From Candidatus Hodarchaeum mangrovi (lineage in GTDB: Archaea; Asgardarchaeota; Heimdallarchaeia; Hodarchaeales; Hodarchaeaceae), in contig JAEOUE010000127.1 of assembly GCA_016839515.1 (NCBI GenBank), forward strand, positions 1-64,000: a DNA stretch of 64,000 nt. Reading direction: 5' to 3'. Under the pieces are notes generated by a model. It saw only the letters and a program-made list of their open reading frames with translations. It ran no database searches and had not been told where the DNA came from. Position 1 is the stretch's first letter, and the number at the start of each line of letters is the position of its first letter. Positions 63,833 to 64,000 of this stretch are shown piece by piece. The position numbers and the translations under genes are program-made.

Positions 63833-64000
63833 CAGTAATAAAGAGATATAAAGCTATAAATTAAATCCATATATAACTATAATAAAGATAACAACCTAAA
63901 TAACAATCCTGCAAAATACTTCTACAAATTAATATAAAAATTCAATGATTCGTCAGAAGCTATCTAAAAAAATCTAAAGGGAAAATATATGTATATATTG
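63833..64000. other. right-edge region without a visible gene
   Basis: AT-rich sequence upstream of the RtcB-like gene; presumably contains its promoter. No coding frame, RNA gene or repeat is seen in these 168 bases. Confidence 0.4.

Overview
The window reads as chromosomal DNA of an AT-rich archaeon. Archaeal markers are RadA recombinase with its N-terminal helix-hairpin-helix domain, an XPD-like Fe-S helicase, a tungsten aldehyde oxidoreductase with a MoaD-type protein, the thiolase/DUF35 pairing, Lrp-type regulators and TATA boxes with BRE-like flanks. Low G+C, many TTG/GTG starts behind Shine-Dalgarno sites, a parvulin, and this mix of aromatic/fatty-acid catabolism would suit an Asgard archaeon (Promethearchaeota, for example a Lokiarchaeia relative). 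That assignment is inference; no marker here settles it.

Region 1 (1-20.2 kb) is catabolic. On the minus strand at the left edge lie two subunits of an ATP-dependent (class I) benzoyl-CoA reductase, in the order bcrC-bcrB, the second cut by the window edge. Then come a small GNAT and a DUF2080 gene, a MoaD/zinc-ribbon/tungsten oxidoreductase/ferredoxin cluster, and a convergent HdrD-like Fe-S protein. A plus-strand operon (7.5-14.2 kb) follows: cyclohexadienoyl-CoA hydratase (dch), 6-hydroxycyclohexenoyl-CoA dehydrogenase (had), a thiolase, a DUF35-SDR fusion, the ring-opening 6-oxocyclohexenoyl-CoA hydrolase (oah) and a second thiolase. It ends in a hairpin-plus-T-run terminator. Downstream are a 3-hydroxyacyl-CoA dehydrogenase, an acyl-CoA synthetase, an aldo/keto reductase and an acyl-CoA dehydrogenase. 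Together these can take benzoyl-CoA through ring reduction, ring opening and beta-oxidation.

Region 2 (20.5-37.4 kb) holds thymidylate kinase, a parvulin, a large PMT-type glycosyltransferase, a GIY-YIG protein, an alpha/beta-hydrolase-like membrane protein and a small plus-strand group around a Cas4/AddB-like protein whose Fe-S cysteines remain but whose nuclease residues look lost. A five-gene minus-strand operon runs from a 1597-residue surface protein to a RecA-like ATPase preceded by what looks like its inactive partner.

Region 3 (37.7-50.3 kb) is a DNA-repair island: radA, a degenerate HerA/TraG-type ATPase, an XPD/DinG-type helicase, a protein that aligns with Hef/FANCM along its length but has lost the ATPase motifs, an MmcB-like nuclease-fold protein and a MrfA/Hrq1-type helicase with an added N-terminal repeat domain. 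Several inactivated repair enzymes sitting beside active ones is the most unusual pattern of the window after the aromatic pathway.

Region 4 (50.4-64 kb) has a LuxE-LuxC pair (acyl activation and reduction to aldehyde), a HEAT-repeat protein, a double-HTH Lrp-like regulator, a small winged-helix regulator behind a perfect 20-bp palindrome, a coiled-coil/winged-helix protein next to a ParA-like ATPase, a MacB-type ABC exporter, a second large membrane glycosyltransferase and a very divergent RtcB-like protein. I saw no tRNA, rRNA, CRISPR array or complete insertion sequence.
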